In this document: positions 34,495-43,035 of the stretch, piece by piece
How the letters are laid out: every line of letters starts with the position of its first letter
Position numbering within the stretch: the stretch's first letter is position 1
Assembly (NCBI GenBank): GCA_963699825.1
Contig: CAVOVI010000012.1
Span: forward strand, 15,667-79,666
Source of the DNA: SPDF01 sp963699825
GTDB taxonomy: Bacteria; Gemmatimonadota; Gemmatimonadetes; Gemmatimonadales; GWC2-71-9
Reading direction: 5' to 3'
Length of the DNA: 64,000 nucleotides
Position numbers and translations under genes: made by a program
The notes under the pieces: model-generated
What the model saw: only the letters and a program-made list of their open reading frames with translations
Told to the model about the DNA's origin: nothing
The model's database searches: none

Positions 34495-35397
34495 GTGTCC
34501 ATCCGTCCCGTCAAAGAGATCATCCAGGCCCAGCCCACCATGGAAGGGGCAGGGGTCAAGCTGCACCGCGCCTTCGGGTTCGGGAAGACCGATGACTTCG
34601 ATCCATTTCTTCTTTTCGATGATTTTCGCAACGAACGCCCGGCGGACTACCTGCCAGGCTTCCCCTGGCATCCGCATCGGGGCATCGAGACCATTACCTA
34701 CGTCCTGGCCGGCACCGTCAGCCATGGCGACAGCCTCGGCAACCAGGGGGCGCTCGGCGCCGGGGATGTGCAGTGGATGACGGCGGGGCGGGGGATCCTT
34801 CACCAGGAGATGCCGCAGGGCGATCCGCAGGGCCGGATGCACGGCTTCCAGCTCTGGGCCAACCTTCCCTCGAACCTGAAGATGACCGCCCCCCGCTATC
34901 AGGACGTGGTGTCAGCGGAGATTCCCGAGGTCACGGACGACGACGGGACGAAGGTCCGGGTCATCTGTGGCGACTTCTGGGGGAAGACCGGGCCGGTGGA
35001 CGGGATCGCCTCCGGGCCGCGCTATCTCGACGTCTGGGTGCCGCCCGGCACCCGCAGGACCCTACCCTCGGAGGCGGGGCGCAACACCTTCGCGTATGTC
35101 TTCGAGGGAGATGGAAACTTCCGCGATTCCTCGGCACCTCGTGGCGTGCTCACGGAGGCGACGGATGGGAGTGACACGGTCGCACGGGAAACCACCGGCA
35201 ATCGATCGCTGGTGCTCTTCGACCGGGGCGACGATGTGACGGTGCAGGCGGGTGAGCAGGGCATGCGCTTCCTGCTGGTGTCTGGCCGCCCGATCCAGGA
35301 GCCGGTGGCCTGGTACGGCCCCATCGTCATGAACACCGAGGACGAGCTCCGTCAGGCCTGGCAGGACCTCCGGGACGGGACCTTCATCAGCTCCTGA
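34495..35397 (+). CDS. Pirin-family bicupin (second copy)
   Basis: 300 residues from a GTG with AGGAG 7 bases upstream. The N-terminal cupin ligands lie in FPWHPHRGIETITYV and GILHQEMPQG. It opens with the standard RPVKEIIQAQPTMEGAGV. Unlike the pirin at 11567 it has no MarR-type operator nearby, and it is the longer-looped YhhW/YhaK-type pirin (FGFGKTDDFDPFLLFDDF). Substrate unknown. Confidence 0.87.
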   Translation: MSIRPVKEIIQAQPTMEGAGVKLHRAFGFGKTDDFDPFLLFDDFRNERPADYLPGFPWHPHRGIETITYVLAGTVSHGDSLGNQGALGAGDVQWMTAGRGILHQEMPQGDPQGRMHGFQLWANLPSNLKMTAPRYQDVVSAEIPEVTDDDGTKVRVICGDFWGKTGPVDGIASGPRYLDVWVPPGTRRTLPSEAGRNTFAYVFEGDGNFRDSSAPRGVLTEATDGSDTVARETTGNRSLVLFDRGDDVTVQAGEQGMRFLLVSGRPIQEPVAWYGPIVMNTEDELRQAWQDLRDGTFISS

Positions 35398-35479
35398 CCC
35401 CCCGATTCCGACCCAGTCGCGCCAAGTGACGCTCAGCAAACGCCTGGCGGACGGCGGGGAGACGGGCGCCCCGCATCGT

Positions 35480-35536
35480 GGAACCACCTGACGGCGGCAC
35501 CGGGCCGCCGTCTTCCACTTATTGGAAGGTGGTTCC
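35480..35536 (+). promoter_or_regulatory. Structured leader that can hide the ribosome site of the ScyD-like gene
   Basis: Outer arms GGAACCACCT (35480-35489) and AGGTGGTTCC (35527-35536) are perfect 10-base complements. An inner hairpin GACGGCGG/CCGCCGTC (35490-35497 and 35505-35512) is nested inside. The outer 3' arm contains the Shine-Dalgarno GGAAGGTGG just before the ATG, so folding would block ribosome entry. It may also be the 3' terminator of the pirin gene. Confidence 0.55.
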
Positions 35537-35537
35537 C

Positions 35538-36714
35538 ATGATGTTCCTCCGCTCCACATCCACCGTAGCCCTCGGTGCGGCCTTCCTGCTCGCGGCCTGC
35601 AGCCCCGACGACCCCACCGACGCCGTGGGCCCCGATTCGCGTGCGGCTATCCACGCCTCGTTGGAACAGCCGGTCACGGTAGAGGTATTCGCCACCGGGT
35701 TGCAGTTCCCGCGCGGGCTGGCCTTTGGCCCGGGCGGCGAGTTGTACGTGGCCGAGGCAGGCTCGGGCGGCGCCTCAAGCACCACGGAGGCCCAATGCGC
35801 TCAGGTCGGGTGCTCCGATCGGTCCCTACGGGAACGGTCCCACCGGCAGGGTGTCGCGCGTCGACCGGCACGGCAACCGGACCACGGTGGCGGATGGCTT
35901 CCCGTCCGGCGTCAACGGATTCGGGGATGTGATCGGCGTCGCCGATGTCGCCTGGCTGGGGGACCGGCTCTACGCGCTGGTCGCGGGCGGCGGCTGCTCG
36001 CACGGCTCGGCCGACGTGCCGGCCGGGGTCGCCCGGCTGTCCGCCGGAGGTTCGTGGAACATCATTTCGGATCTGAGCGCCTATCAGGCCGCCAATCCCG
36101 TCGCCAACCCCTTTCCGCCGGATTTTGAGCCGGACGGATCGTGGTACGGGATGATTTCGTCTCAGGGCAAGTCTGATCGCGGTCGAGCCGAATCACGGCG
36201 AGGTGGTGCGGGTGGATCCGCGGACTGGTGGAGTCGAGCGGATCGCCGACATTTCGGCGACACAGGGGCACATCGTCCCGACGGTCGTCGCCGAACGGCG
36301 CGGGGCGCTGTACGTGAGCAGCCTCGGGCTGTTTCCGATCACGCCGGGTGCCCTGAACATCCTGCGGGTCTCGCGGCGCGGTGAGGTGCAGATCGTGGCC
36401 GAGGGATTCACGGCCGTCCTCGGGCTCGACTTCGACCGGCGCGGCCGGCTGTACGTGCTCGAGACCTCGTCCGTCGCCGGGTTCCCGACGCCCGGCACGG
36501 GCGGGTGGTCCGTCTTGACCGGCAGGGCCATCGTGACGTGGTGGTGGACGGGCTGTTCCTGCCGACCGGCATGCGGTTCGGGCCGGACGGGAATCTGTAC
36601 ATCGCCAACAAGGGGTTCGGCCCGCCGCAGCCGGGCGAGATCCTGCGGGTCAACGTCCGCGACGCAGACGAGGGCGGTCACCACGACGAGGATCTGGAAC
36701 AGGACGACGATTGA
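35538..36714 (+). CDS. ScyD/ScyE-like beta-propeller lipoprotein, three frame breaks
   Basis: About 391 residues after repair. Signal MMFLRSTSTVALGAAFLLAAC with lipobox LAAC. Propeller repeats include VFATGLQFPRGLAFGPGGEL, RVSRVDRHGNRTTVADGFPS, EPNHGEVVRVDPRTGGVERI and LPTGMRFGPDGNLYIANKGF. Breaks lie near 35811 (extra base), 36165 (extra) and 36500 (missing); their sum fits the length. Related ScyD/ScyE proteins are exported; in cyanobacteria they belong to scytonemin loci, but no such locus is present. Confidence 0.72.
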
Positions 36715-36779
36715 CGGGACAGGCACATCGGAAACCCGGCGCGTCATCTCCCATCGGAGGAGATGGCGCGACGGGACCT

Positions 36780-37760
36780 TCATTCAGCCGCGGTAGTGCC
36801 CCCGGACAATCCGGGTACCACCATCGTGATCGCGATGGTGAGCGGCACGGCGAGCAGGGCGCCGACCGGGCCGAGGATGAACGACCAGAGCATCAGGGAC
36901 AACACGATGACGAGCGGAGAAAGGCCCAGCCCCTTCCCCATCATCCGGGGCTTGATCACGTTGTCCGAGATCACGTTCGCCACCATCAGGACCACCACCA
37001 GGATGGCGGCGCGGGTGACGCCGTGCTCCAGCAGGGTCACGATGAGCGGCGGAATCATTCCGATGGCGAAGCCGAACGGCACGAAACTGAGCAGGAAGAA
37101 GAGCACGCCCCAGACCACAGGGAAGTCGGTGCCGACCGCCAGCATGATCGCGAGGTTCACCACCGCCTGGCCGGCGCCGATCATGCCGGTGAGCCCCACG
37201 AACTGGCGGACACTGGCCCCGACGGCGTCGAACCGGTCCCGCGCGGTGCCGGTCGGTTGGTAGTCGTCCGGTCGATTGGGGAGCTCCACCAGGATCAGGG
37301 CGACCAGGATGAGCGCGAACAGCCCGTACCCGAGCGCCTGCAGCGCGGTGCCCACCACGACCTGGACAATGGCCACGAGTCGTTCGGGGTCCGGCGTGAT
37401 CATCTCGTGCATGTTCATCCCGCGTGCCGCCAACTTCGCCTCCACCCCGCTCAGGAGCTGGGTGAGGGCGGCCTGGTAGGTCGGGAGTTTCTCCTCCATG
37501 CCCCGAAGCGCGCCCGCGAGCGCGCCGAGGACGATGACGCCGCCCACCAGGGTCCCGACCACCGTCAGCAGCACCGCCGATCCATGCTTCAGGCCGCGGC
37601 GCTGCAGCATCGACGTGAGGGGCGACGCGCTGATGGCCAGCAACAGGGAAATCAGCACGAGGTTGATGGTCGAGGCCGCGGCGTGCATACCGGCGGCGAT
37701 GATCACGAGGCCGGCGCCGAGGAGCACGTTGCGGTGAAGCGAGGGTAGGGTGGTGGGCAC
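36780..37760 (-). CDS. AI-2E-family transporter
   Basis: 326 residues with about eight transmembrane helices. The conserved C-terminal blocks are visible: FPVVWGVLFFLLSFVPFGFA, IGMIPPLIVTLLEHG and ISDNVIKPRMMGKGLGLSPL. Family members export diverse small solutes or act as Na+/H+ antiporters, and few are tied to AI-2. The GTG start (PTTLPSLHRNVLLGAG) has GGAG about 8 bases upstream. It follows the PCuAC gene by 20 bases. Confidence 0.85.
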   Translation of the reverse strand: MPTTLPSLHRNVLLGAGLVIIAAGMHAAASTINLVLISLLLAISASPLTSMLQRRGLKHGSAVLLTVVGTLVGGVIVLGALAGALRGMEEKLPTYQAALTQLLSGVEAKLAARGMNMHEMITPDPERLVAIVQVVVGTALQALGYGLFALILVALILVELPNRPDDYQPTGTARDRFDAVGASVRQFVGLTGMIGAGQAVVNLAIMLAVGTDFPVVWGVLFFLLSFVPFGFAIGMIPPLIVTLLEHGVTRAAILVVVLMVANVISDNVIKPRMMGKGLGLSPLVIVLSLMLWSFILGPVGALLAVPLTIAITMVVPGLSGGTTAAE

Positions 37761-37780
37761 AGGGGCGCTCCGGGTGGAGT

Positions 37781-38239
37781 TTAGTGTGACGGGAGTTCCT
37801 CGACGGCCTCGGTGTACCGGAGGACTGGTGCGCGCACCACGACGTCCTCCGCCTGAGCAAACTGCAGCAATACCGTGATCGTATCGCCCACGGCGGCCCG
37901 ATGGGTGAGTCCTTGCAGCATCAGATGATAACCGCCCGGGGCCAACAGGACGCGCCCGCCGGCCGGGATCGCCACCCCGTCCACCATGTCCATCCCTTGC
38001 TCGGTCGTCTGGTGAAGCATCACCATCTCGGCGTCTGGCGAACTGACTCCCGTCAGGGAATCGGGAATCGATCCGCGATTGTCGATGAGCATGAACGCCG
38101 AGGCGTCGGTCGGGGAGGGGGAGGCCGGGACGACGGCGTGGCTGACCGACATCGGTCCCGAGGAGGCACTCCCCCCGCGGGAAGGATGACATCCCAGGAT
38201 CGCGATCGCAGCGGCAAGTACCAGGACGCAGCGCTTCAC
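37781..38239 (-). CDS. PCuAC-type periplasmic copper chaperone (lipoprotein)
   Basis: 152 residues. Signal MKRCVLVLAAAIAILGC with a lipobox Cys. The copper site is visible as Met/His residues in EMVMLHQTTEQGMDMVDG and GGYHLMLQGL (H-x(n)-M ... H-x-M pattern). PCuAC proteins deliver Cu(I) to the CuA or CuB centre of cytochrome oxidase (family knowledge). Its ATG overlaps the stop of the YaiI-like gene. Confidence 0.87.
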   Translation of the reverse strand: MKRCVLVLAAAIAILGCHPSRGGSASSGPMSVSHAVVPASPSPTDASAFMLIDNRGSIPDSLTGVSSPDAEMVMLHQTTEQGMDMVDGVAIPAGGRVLLAPGGYHLMLQGLTHRAAVGDTITVLLQFAQAEDVVVRAPVLRYTEAVEELPSH

Positions 38240-38694
38240 GACCGGCGAACCATCCGGGTCAGCGCCCGGTCCAGCGCCGAGGCGAACGCCTGCTTCGCGC
38301 GCGCATCGAAGGGCGGAGGGCCCCCGGTGACGATGCCGGCCGTTCGTGCCTCCTCCATGAAGTCCCGGATCGATAACCGCTCGCCAATCGTCTCGGCGGT
38401 GTGCTCCGTCCCGCGCGGGTCGAGCACGACAATGCCCCTGGGCACGAGCAACGCAGCCAGCGGGATGTCCTGGGTGACCACCAGGTCACCCTCTTCCGCA
38501 TGGTCGACGATGTGCTGGTCGGCGACATCGGGACCGCCATCCACCCAGACCGCGGATACGTGCGGATTGCCGACCGGCGTCTGGAGCCGCTGGTTGGCAA
38601 CCAGGATCGTCTCCACTTCCATCCGCTTGGCCGCCCGGAACACCAGCTCCTTCACGTCACGTGGTGCGGCATCGGCGTCGATCCAGATCTTCAG
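38236..38694 (-). CDS. YaiI/YqxD (UPF0178/DUF188) family protein, probable CTG start
   Basis: 152 residues. The family opening KIWIDADAAPRDVKELVFRA is present in full, with the acidic pair DAD and later VVTQDIPLAALLV and DPRGTEHTAETIGERL of this NYN/PIN-like fold. The only start codon giving the complete opening is CTG, with GGGGAGGA 6 bases upstream; the first GTG would remove the conserved acidic N-terminus. Role unknown; relatives look like nucleases. Confidence 0.85.
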   Translation of the reverse strand: MKIWIDADAAPRDVKELVFRAAKRMEVETILVANQRLQTPVGNPHVSAVWVDGGPDVADQHIVDHAEEGDLVVTQDIPLAALLVPRGIVVLDPRGTEHTAETIGERLSIRDFMEEARTAGIVTGGPPPFDARAKQAFASALDRALTRMVRRS

Positions 38695-38709
38695 CGGATC
38701 CTCCCCGGC

Positions 38710-39141
38710 CTACAGTGGCCAGTCACGCAGGATTCTCTCTGTTTCCTCGGCGTGGCCGCTCTCGTCCCGCACCATATCCTCCAGCTGGACGGCGAGTCCC
38801 TTTTCGCCGAGGGCATCGGCTTCCTTGGCGCGCGCAATGTAGTCGGCGGTGGCGCGCCGCTCGGCCTTGAGGACCTCCTGCAGCATCTTCCGGTTGGTAT
38901 CTGCTGGTGGGACGGGACGGGGAGTCGTCGTCGGTTCCCCGCCAAGCGCCACAATCTTGTTGGCCAGGAACTGGGCGTGCAATTGTTCATCCGCGACTTC
39001 GGCCAGGAAGAACTGGGAGAGTTGCGGCCGGTAGGGGCCCGTCGCCTTGGCGGCATAGACGAGATACTGGATGACGGCGCCGAGTTCACCGGCGAGGTCC
39101 TGGTTCAGGTTATCGATCAAGGTCTGGGTCTTCTTGGTCAT
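38710..39141 (-). CDS. Bacterioferritin-like ferritin-fold protein
   Basis: 143 residues, four-helix bundle. Metal ligands are placed as expected: Glu in DLAGELGAVIQYL, Glu/His in ADEQLHAQFLANKIV, Glu in VLKAERRATADYI and Glu/His in RDESGHAEETER. AGGAGG precedes the ATG; an upstream reading adds a non-conserved extension. It could store iron or oxidise it, but there is no haem-ligand Met evidence. It lies 15 bases before the YaiI-like gene. Confidence 0.82.
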   Translation of the reverse strand: MTKKTQTLIDNLNQDLAGELGAVIQYLVYAAKATGPYRPQLSQFFLAEVADEQLHAQFLANKIVALGGEPTTTPRPVPPADTNRKMLQEVLKAERRATADYIARAKEADALGEKGLAVQLEDMVRDESGHAEETERILRDWPL

Positions 39142-39275
39142 CGAGTCCTCCTCTCTGGTTCCAGTGCCCCGCTGCGGGTTGGCAGGCGAGCCGACGAATT
39201 CGACCGCGTCGTCGGTCAATGCAATCAACGCAGGCACCGGACGGGCCGCCAGTCCCACTTGCATGCGGAGCTCCG

Positions 39276-39305
39276 TTGCATAAAGGGCACCGGCGCCGAT
39301 AGTAT
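39276..39305 (+). promoter_or_regulatory. Putative promoter of the glycosyltransferase operon
   Basis: TTGCAT and TAGTAT are 18 bases apart. The predicted RNA start, near 39312, lies only about 6 bases before the glycosyltransferase ATG, and no Shine-Dalgarno is present, so the mRNA is almost leaderless. Confidence 0.45.
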
Positions 39306-39317
39306 GAAGCGGCCACC

Positions 39318-40187
39318 ATGAACTCTCCCTTCAGCATTAGCGCCGTCGTTCCCAGCTATAACCGGCCCGACTTCCTGCGCCGGGTCCTGCTCGCGTTTGC
39401 GTCGCAGACCCGCACGGTGGACGAGCTTGTCATCACCGACGACGGCTCAAGTGTAGACATTGTCGCGGGCATCGCCGATGTCCTGCCAGAGCTGCCCTTT
39501 CCGGTGATCCTCGTCGCTCAGCCCGATGAGGGATTTCGGGCGGCGAAGTGCCGCAACAACGGCATCCGCGAGGCGACCGGCGACTTCCTCGTCTTCGCCG
39601 ACCAGGACATCATCTTTGCCCCCACCTATGTCGAGACCTTTGCGACCCACGCGCGGCGGGGCCAGTTCCTGGTCGGCTATCCGGTCCGCCTGACCGAGGA
39701 AGAAACGGGACGAATTACCGACGAATTGATTCGCTCCGGACGGGTAGCCGACCTCGCCCACGCGGCCGGTCGCCGCAAGGTGCTCAGTCAATATCGCAAG
39801 GAACGGCTGTACGTGGTCTTCCACGCCATGCATCTCCGCCCGTTCGGCCCGAAGCTCCGGAGCGGCGTGTTCGGGGCGTGGCGAGACGATCTTCTCGCCA
39901 TCAACGGATTTGACGAAGCGTTTCTCGGCTGGGGCAACGAGGACGATAACCTCGGTCGGCGACTGCACCGCGCAGGCATCACCGGGCGGAACGTCTTTCG
40001 GGAGGCGCTGTCGGTGCACATGTACCACGCGCCACACCATCAGGACGGGCTCCGGGCCAACCACGAGTACAGCGCCCGGCAGGCCGCCGCGATTCGGCGC
40101 GGCGACGTCCGGGCCGCGCACGGGGTGACCAATCCCCTCGGTGACGTCTGGCCGACACGGACCCTGCTTCACACGCCGAGGCGCTGA
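39318..40187 (+). CDS. Family-2 glycosyltransferase with galactosyltransferase-type C-terminus
   Basis: 289 residues. GT-A fold: SAVVPSYNRPDFLRRVL at the N-terminus, TDDGSSVD (nucleotide site), FADQDIIFAP (the DxD equivalent) and GAWRDDLLAINGFDEAF, then GWGNEDDNLGRRLHRAG, the chondroitin-synthase-like C-terminal block. It transfers a sugar from a nucleotide donor to a glycan; donor and acceptor are unknown. First gene of a three-gene glycan operon; the next ATG is 1 base after its stop. Confidence 0.88.
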   Translation: MNSPFSISAVVPSYNRPDFLRRVLLAFASQTRTVDELVITDDGSSVDIVAGIADVLPELPFPVILVAQPDEGFRAAKCRNNGIREATGDFLVFADQDIIFAPTYVETFATHARRGQFLVGYPVRLTEEETGRITDELIRSGRVADLAHAAGRRKVLSQYRKERLYVVFHAMHLRPFGPKLRSGVFGAWRDDLLAINGFDEAFLGWGNEDDNLGRRLHRAGITGRNVFREALSVHMYHAPHHQDGLRANHEYSARQAAAIRRGDVRAAHGVTNPLGDVWPTRTLLHTPRR

Positions 40188-40188
40188 C

Positions 40189-40995
40189 ATGGCCTGGCAC
40201 CACCGCTGGTCGTTCCGGCTCCTCAGGGGCCGCCTGCCGGATCCGCGGAGCTGTCTCGATGGGGACACCATCCGCCTGAACTGGTGGAACCAGATCTCCA
40301 ACCTCGGTGATGCCATTTCGCCGCTCATCGTGCGGCACCTTTCCGGGCGACCGGTGGTGCATGCGGGCGACCGGATGCGCGGCAAGCTGGTGGCAGTCGG
40401 GTCGATCCTGAATCGGGCACGGGATGGTGACGTGGTCTGGGGGTCGGGGTTGATCAGCGCGGAATCGCGGCCCCATGGCACTCGGATCCTGGTGACCGCC
40501 GTACGTGGTCCCCGGACACGGGATCAACTTCGCAGGCTCGGCATCGAGTGTCCGGAAGTCTACGGCGATCCCGGGTGCCTCCTCCCGATCTTGTTCCCGC
40601 GCCCCGCCGGCGGGGCGCCGCGGTATGCGCTCGGGGTGATCCCCCATCATCGGGACCACGAACTCGTGACGATGCGGGATCCTGCGGTGCGAATCCTCGA
40701 CATCCTGGCCAGCCCCGAGGCGTTTCTCGCGGACCTGTGGGACTGCGAACGAGTGGTATCGTCCTCGCTCCACGGAATCATCTTCGCGGAGGCGTACGGC
40801 ATTCCCTCCCAGTGGCTGGTGATGTCGGATCGGGTGCTCGGGGAGGGTCACAAGTTTGCCGACTACTACGAAGGGACGGGGCGAGAATGCCCCCAGCCGC
40901 TGACGCTCGCGCGGCTCTTCGAGCAGCCGGCCTGGCTTCCGCCGGCCCTAGGCCTCGGGGACCGACTCGTCGCTGCCTTCCCGTTTCCCAGGTGA
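40189..40995 (+). CDS. Polysaccharide pyruvyltransferase-family protein
   Basis: 268 residues. NWWNQISNLGDAISPLIVRH matches the family opening (GD-x-(I/L)-x-P), and VVSSSLHGIIFAEAYGIPS is the diagnostic C-terminal motif. Members add a pyruvate ketal to surface sugars using phosphoenolpyruvate (family knowledge). No signal peptide, so it is cytoplasmic. It overlaps the next gene by 4 bases. Confidence 0.85.
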   Translation: MAWHHRWSFRLLRGRLPDPRSCLDGDTIRLNWWNQISNLGDAISPLIVRHLSGRPVVHAGDRMRGKLVAVGSILNRARDGDVVWGSGLISAESRPHGTRILVTAVRGPRTRDQLRRLGIECPEVYGDPGCLLPILFPRPAGGAPRYALGVIPHHRDHELVTMRDPAVRILDILASPEAFLADLWDCERVVSSSLHGIIFAEAYGIPSQWLVMSDRVLGEGHKFADYYEGTGRECPQPLTLARLFEQPAWLPPALGLGDRLVAAFPFPR

Positions 40996-41927
40996 ACGAC
41001 GTGCATCTTGCCGCCGGCCGCTTCCTCGTGCCAGCATCGTACGAGGGGAATCCCGTCGTGGCGAAGTTCGTCCACCTCTTCGAGACGGTGGCCGGCCGCC
41101 TTGGGGCGGAGGTTCGCTACTGTGATGATATCGGTCTGGAGGACCTGCCGGTCGACTGCCCCTTCGTCCTGGCCCTGAAGCCGGTCCAGTTGGGCCGCTC
41201 TGGGGGATTCCGCGGCTTGCTCAGGCTTCCGCGCCGTATCCGCGTGTTCGGGCTCTGGGATGACATTCATCAAGGGCCGACCGGGACGAAGTACCTCAGT
41301 CGCGGCCGGCGGACCATGGTGCGGTTCTTTCGTCGCTGCGACGCGATCCTCTCGACCTACCGCGCGCCCTTCCTTCGCTGGTACCCTCGGTACGCTCGGA
41401 AGCTGGTCCATTTTCCCCACTTCTTCCAGTCGGACGACTTCCTGCCGGTTCCCTACAACCCCGAACCGCTGCGCCGGTGCATCCTTTCCGGCGCGATGGG
41501 CCCTTACTATCCGTTGCGCAACGCCGCGGCCCGGAATCCTGACGTCGTCATCATGGCGCATCCTGGATATGGCGAGGGGCTGCGTGCGAGCGGTGGGGGG
41601 ACGTTCGGGCCCGCGTACGCACGGGAACTTTCGAGATACCTGTGTGGCGTGACGTGCAGCCTCGTCATCGGGTACGCGGTGGCCAAGTACATGGAGCTGC
41701 CTGCCGCCGGCTGCCTCCTGCTTGCCACGTATGCGCCTGACCTGGACCTGCTCGGCTATCGCGACGGCGTCAATTATGTGCGGGTGGACGAGCGGACGTT
41801 TGATGAGACGCTCGCGGATGTGCTGGCACGGCCCGAGGCGTTCGAGTCGATCCGGCGGGCCGGGTTCGAGCTGGTGCGCAGTCCCGCCATTCCGACCGGA
41901 ATCGTGCGGACGAACTCGAACGCTTGA
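40992..41927 (+). CDS. Glycosyltransferase-like protein (CgeB/GT4-type C-terminus)
   Basis: 311 residues from a GTG overlapping the previous stop. The middle (RIRVFGLWDDIHQGPTGTKY, FFRRCDAILSTYRAPFLRWY) looks like a GT-B N-terminal half. The end (GYAVAKYMELPAAGCLLLAT, NYVRVDERTFDETLADVLA) matches the C-terminal half of CgeB/GT4-type enzymes, where E-x-PAAG binds the nucleotide sugar. It probably completes the glycan unit made by this operon. Confidence 0.72.
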   Translation: MNDVHLAAGRFLVPASYEGNPVVAKFVHLFETVAGRLGAEVRYCDDIGLEDLPVDCPFVLALKPVQLGRSGGFRGLLRLPRRIRVFGLWDDIHQGPTGTKYLSRGRRTMVRFFRRCDAILSTYRAPFLRWYPRYARKLVHFPHFFQSDDFLPVPYNPEPLRRCILSGAMGPYYPLRNAAARNPDVVIMAHPGYGEGLRASGGGTFGPAYARELSRYLCGVTCSLVIGYAVAKYMELPAAGCLLLATYAPDLDLLGYRDGVNYVRVDERTFDETLADVLARPEAFESIRRAGFELVRSPAIPTGIVRTNSNA

Positions 41928-41955
41928 TCCGGGAGCGCTGTGCGGCGCCGGTCGC

Positions 41956-42497
41956 CTAGGGGAGGTCTCGCCCGAAGAGGTGAATCTCGACAGCGGCCCC
42001 GGACCATTCGATATTGCGCTCGAACCGGAATCCGAGCTTGGTCCAGAAGTCGGATCGAGCCTGCGTTGTCGGCTTGTACGATGGCCGCGACCCGCGCAGG
42101 CCAAATGCGGACTTGCCGTGCGCCAGCACCGCCGCCGCCGACTCGTTCGGCGTATCCCCGCGACCAATAAATCGGCCGGAACGCGAACCCGATGTCCACG
42201 TCCGGCAAGCGTGTCGCGCTTCAGGAGTCCGCAGATACCGATCGCCGCGTCGTCTTCCTTCCGCGTGACCAGCCACAGCCCGAAACCGAACGTCGCTGTA
42301 GCTCGCCAACGGGCCGTTGCGAATGTAGGCGCGCGCATCGTCCTCCGTTCGGACGCCCCGGTCGCCGATGTACTGGAGGAAGGAGGGTTCGTTGAGGAGG
42401 CCGAGCATGAACTCGGCGTCGTCTTCCGTGAGCCGCCGCACGGTCAGGCGCTCGGTCTCGAGGACGAAGATGGCGGGACCGCTTCGGCGGCGCTCAT
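41956..42497 (-). pseudogene. GNAT-family acetyltransferase, heavily frame-disrupted
   Basis: Acetyltransferase pieces appear in three frames: FVLETERLTVRRLTEDDAEF, GFGLWLVTRKEDDAAIGICG, PDVDIGFAFRPIYWSRGYA, ESAAAVLAHGKSAFGLRG, VAAIVQADNAGSIRLLDQ and KLGFRFERNIEWSGAAVEIH. Joining them needs about five single-base shifts between 42305 and 42050. Together they make a RimJ/RimL-like GNAT of normal order. Such density is far above that of the other broken genes, so decay or a locally poor consensus is likely. Confidence 0.6.
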
Positions 42498-43035
42498 GGG
42501 CCGTCGCCTCGGCGAGCTTGCGCACGGTCGTGATGTTGCGCGCGGTGACGGGTCCGCCGACCGCCTGTTCCAGCTTTGCCCCCGTCACCTTCGAATCGCT
42601 GATTCGCCCCCGGCGGAGCCAGTAGGCTTCGCACCCGCGAACGTGGAAGTCGTCGGTGGCGGTGTGGAGGGCCAGGAGGGCCTTCTGGGCGGGGGTCGTG
42701 AGCGGTTGCTTCAAGAACACCACCGAGAGCGCTTGCCCCTCAGGAAGTGCCTCGCTCCCCGGGAACGGGTGGTGGTTCACGATGGCGGCGAGCTCCCGGG
42801 GGGAGCGGATGAAGGTGGCGACCTCGTATCCGAGCGCGCCGTGCAACTGGGTCTCGATCCGGCGCTCGAGCTGGGCTCGATTCCTGGCGCGCGAAGTGAA
42901 CAGCACGTTGCCGCTCGCGATGACCGTGGCCACATCGGTCAGCTTCATTGTCACGAAGAGCGCTCGGAGGCGGTCCATCGTGACGACGTGACCGCCGACG
43001 TTGATGGCGCGCAGCAGCGCCACCTGGCGGCTCAA
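42494..43035 (-). CDS. DUF1697-family protein
   Basis: About 179 residues. RQVALLRAINVGGHVVTMDR, VATVIASGNVLFTSRARN and VVFLKQPLT are standard DUF1697 blocks, ending ITTVRKLAEATA. The start is probably TTG, overlapping the stop of the coiled-coil gene (TTGA). The same frame runs straight into the GNAT gene (FVLETERL), so it is either a true fusion or a lost stop; an ATGA at 42494-42497 would fit a normal stop/start overlap. Function of DUF1697 is unknown. Confidence 0.68.

Noticed and set aside
36780..38192. AI-2E protein extended upstream to about 470 residues
   Set aside because: The extension overlaps the PCuAC gene on the same strand and has low-complexity Arg/Gly sequence.
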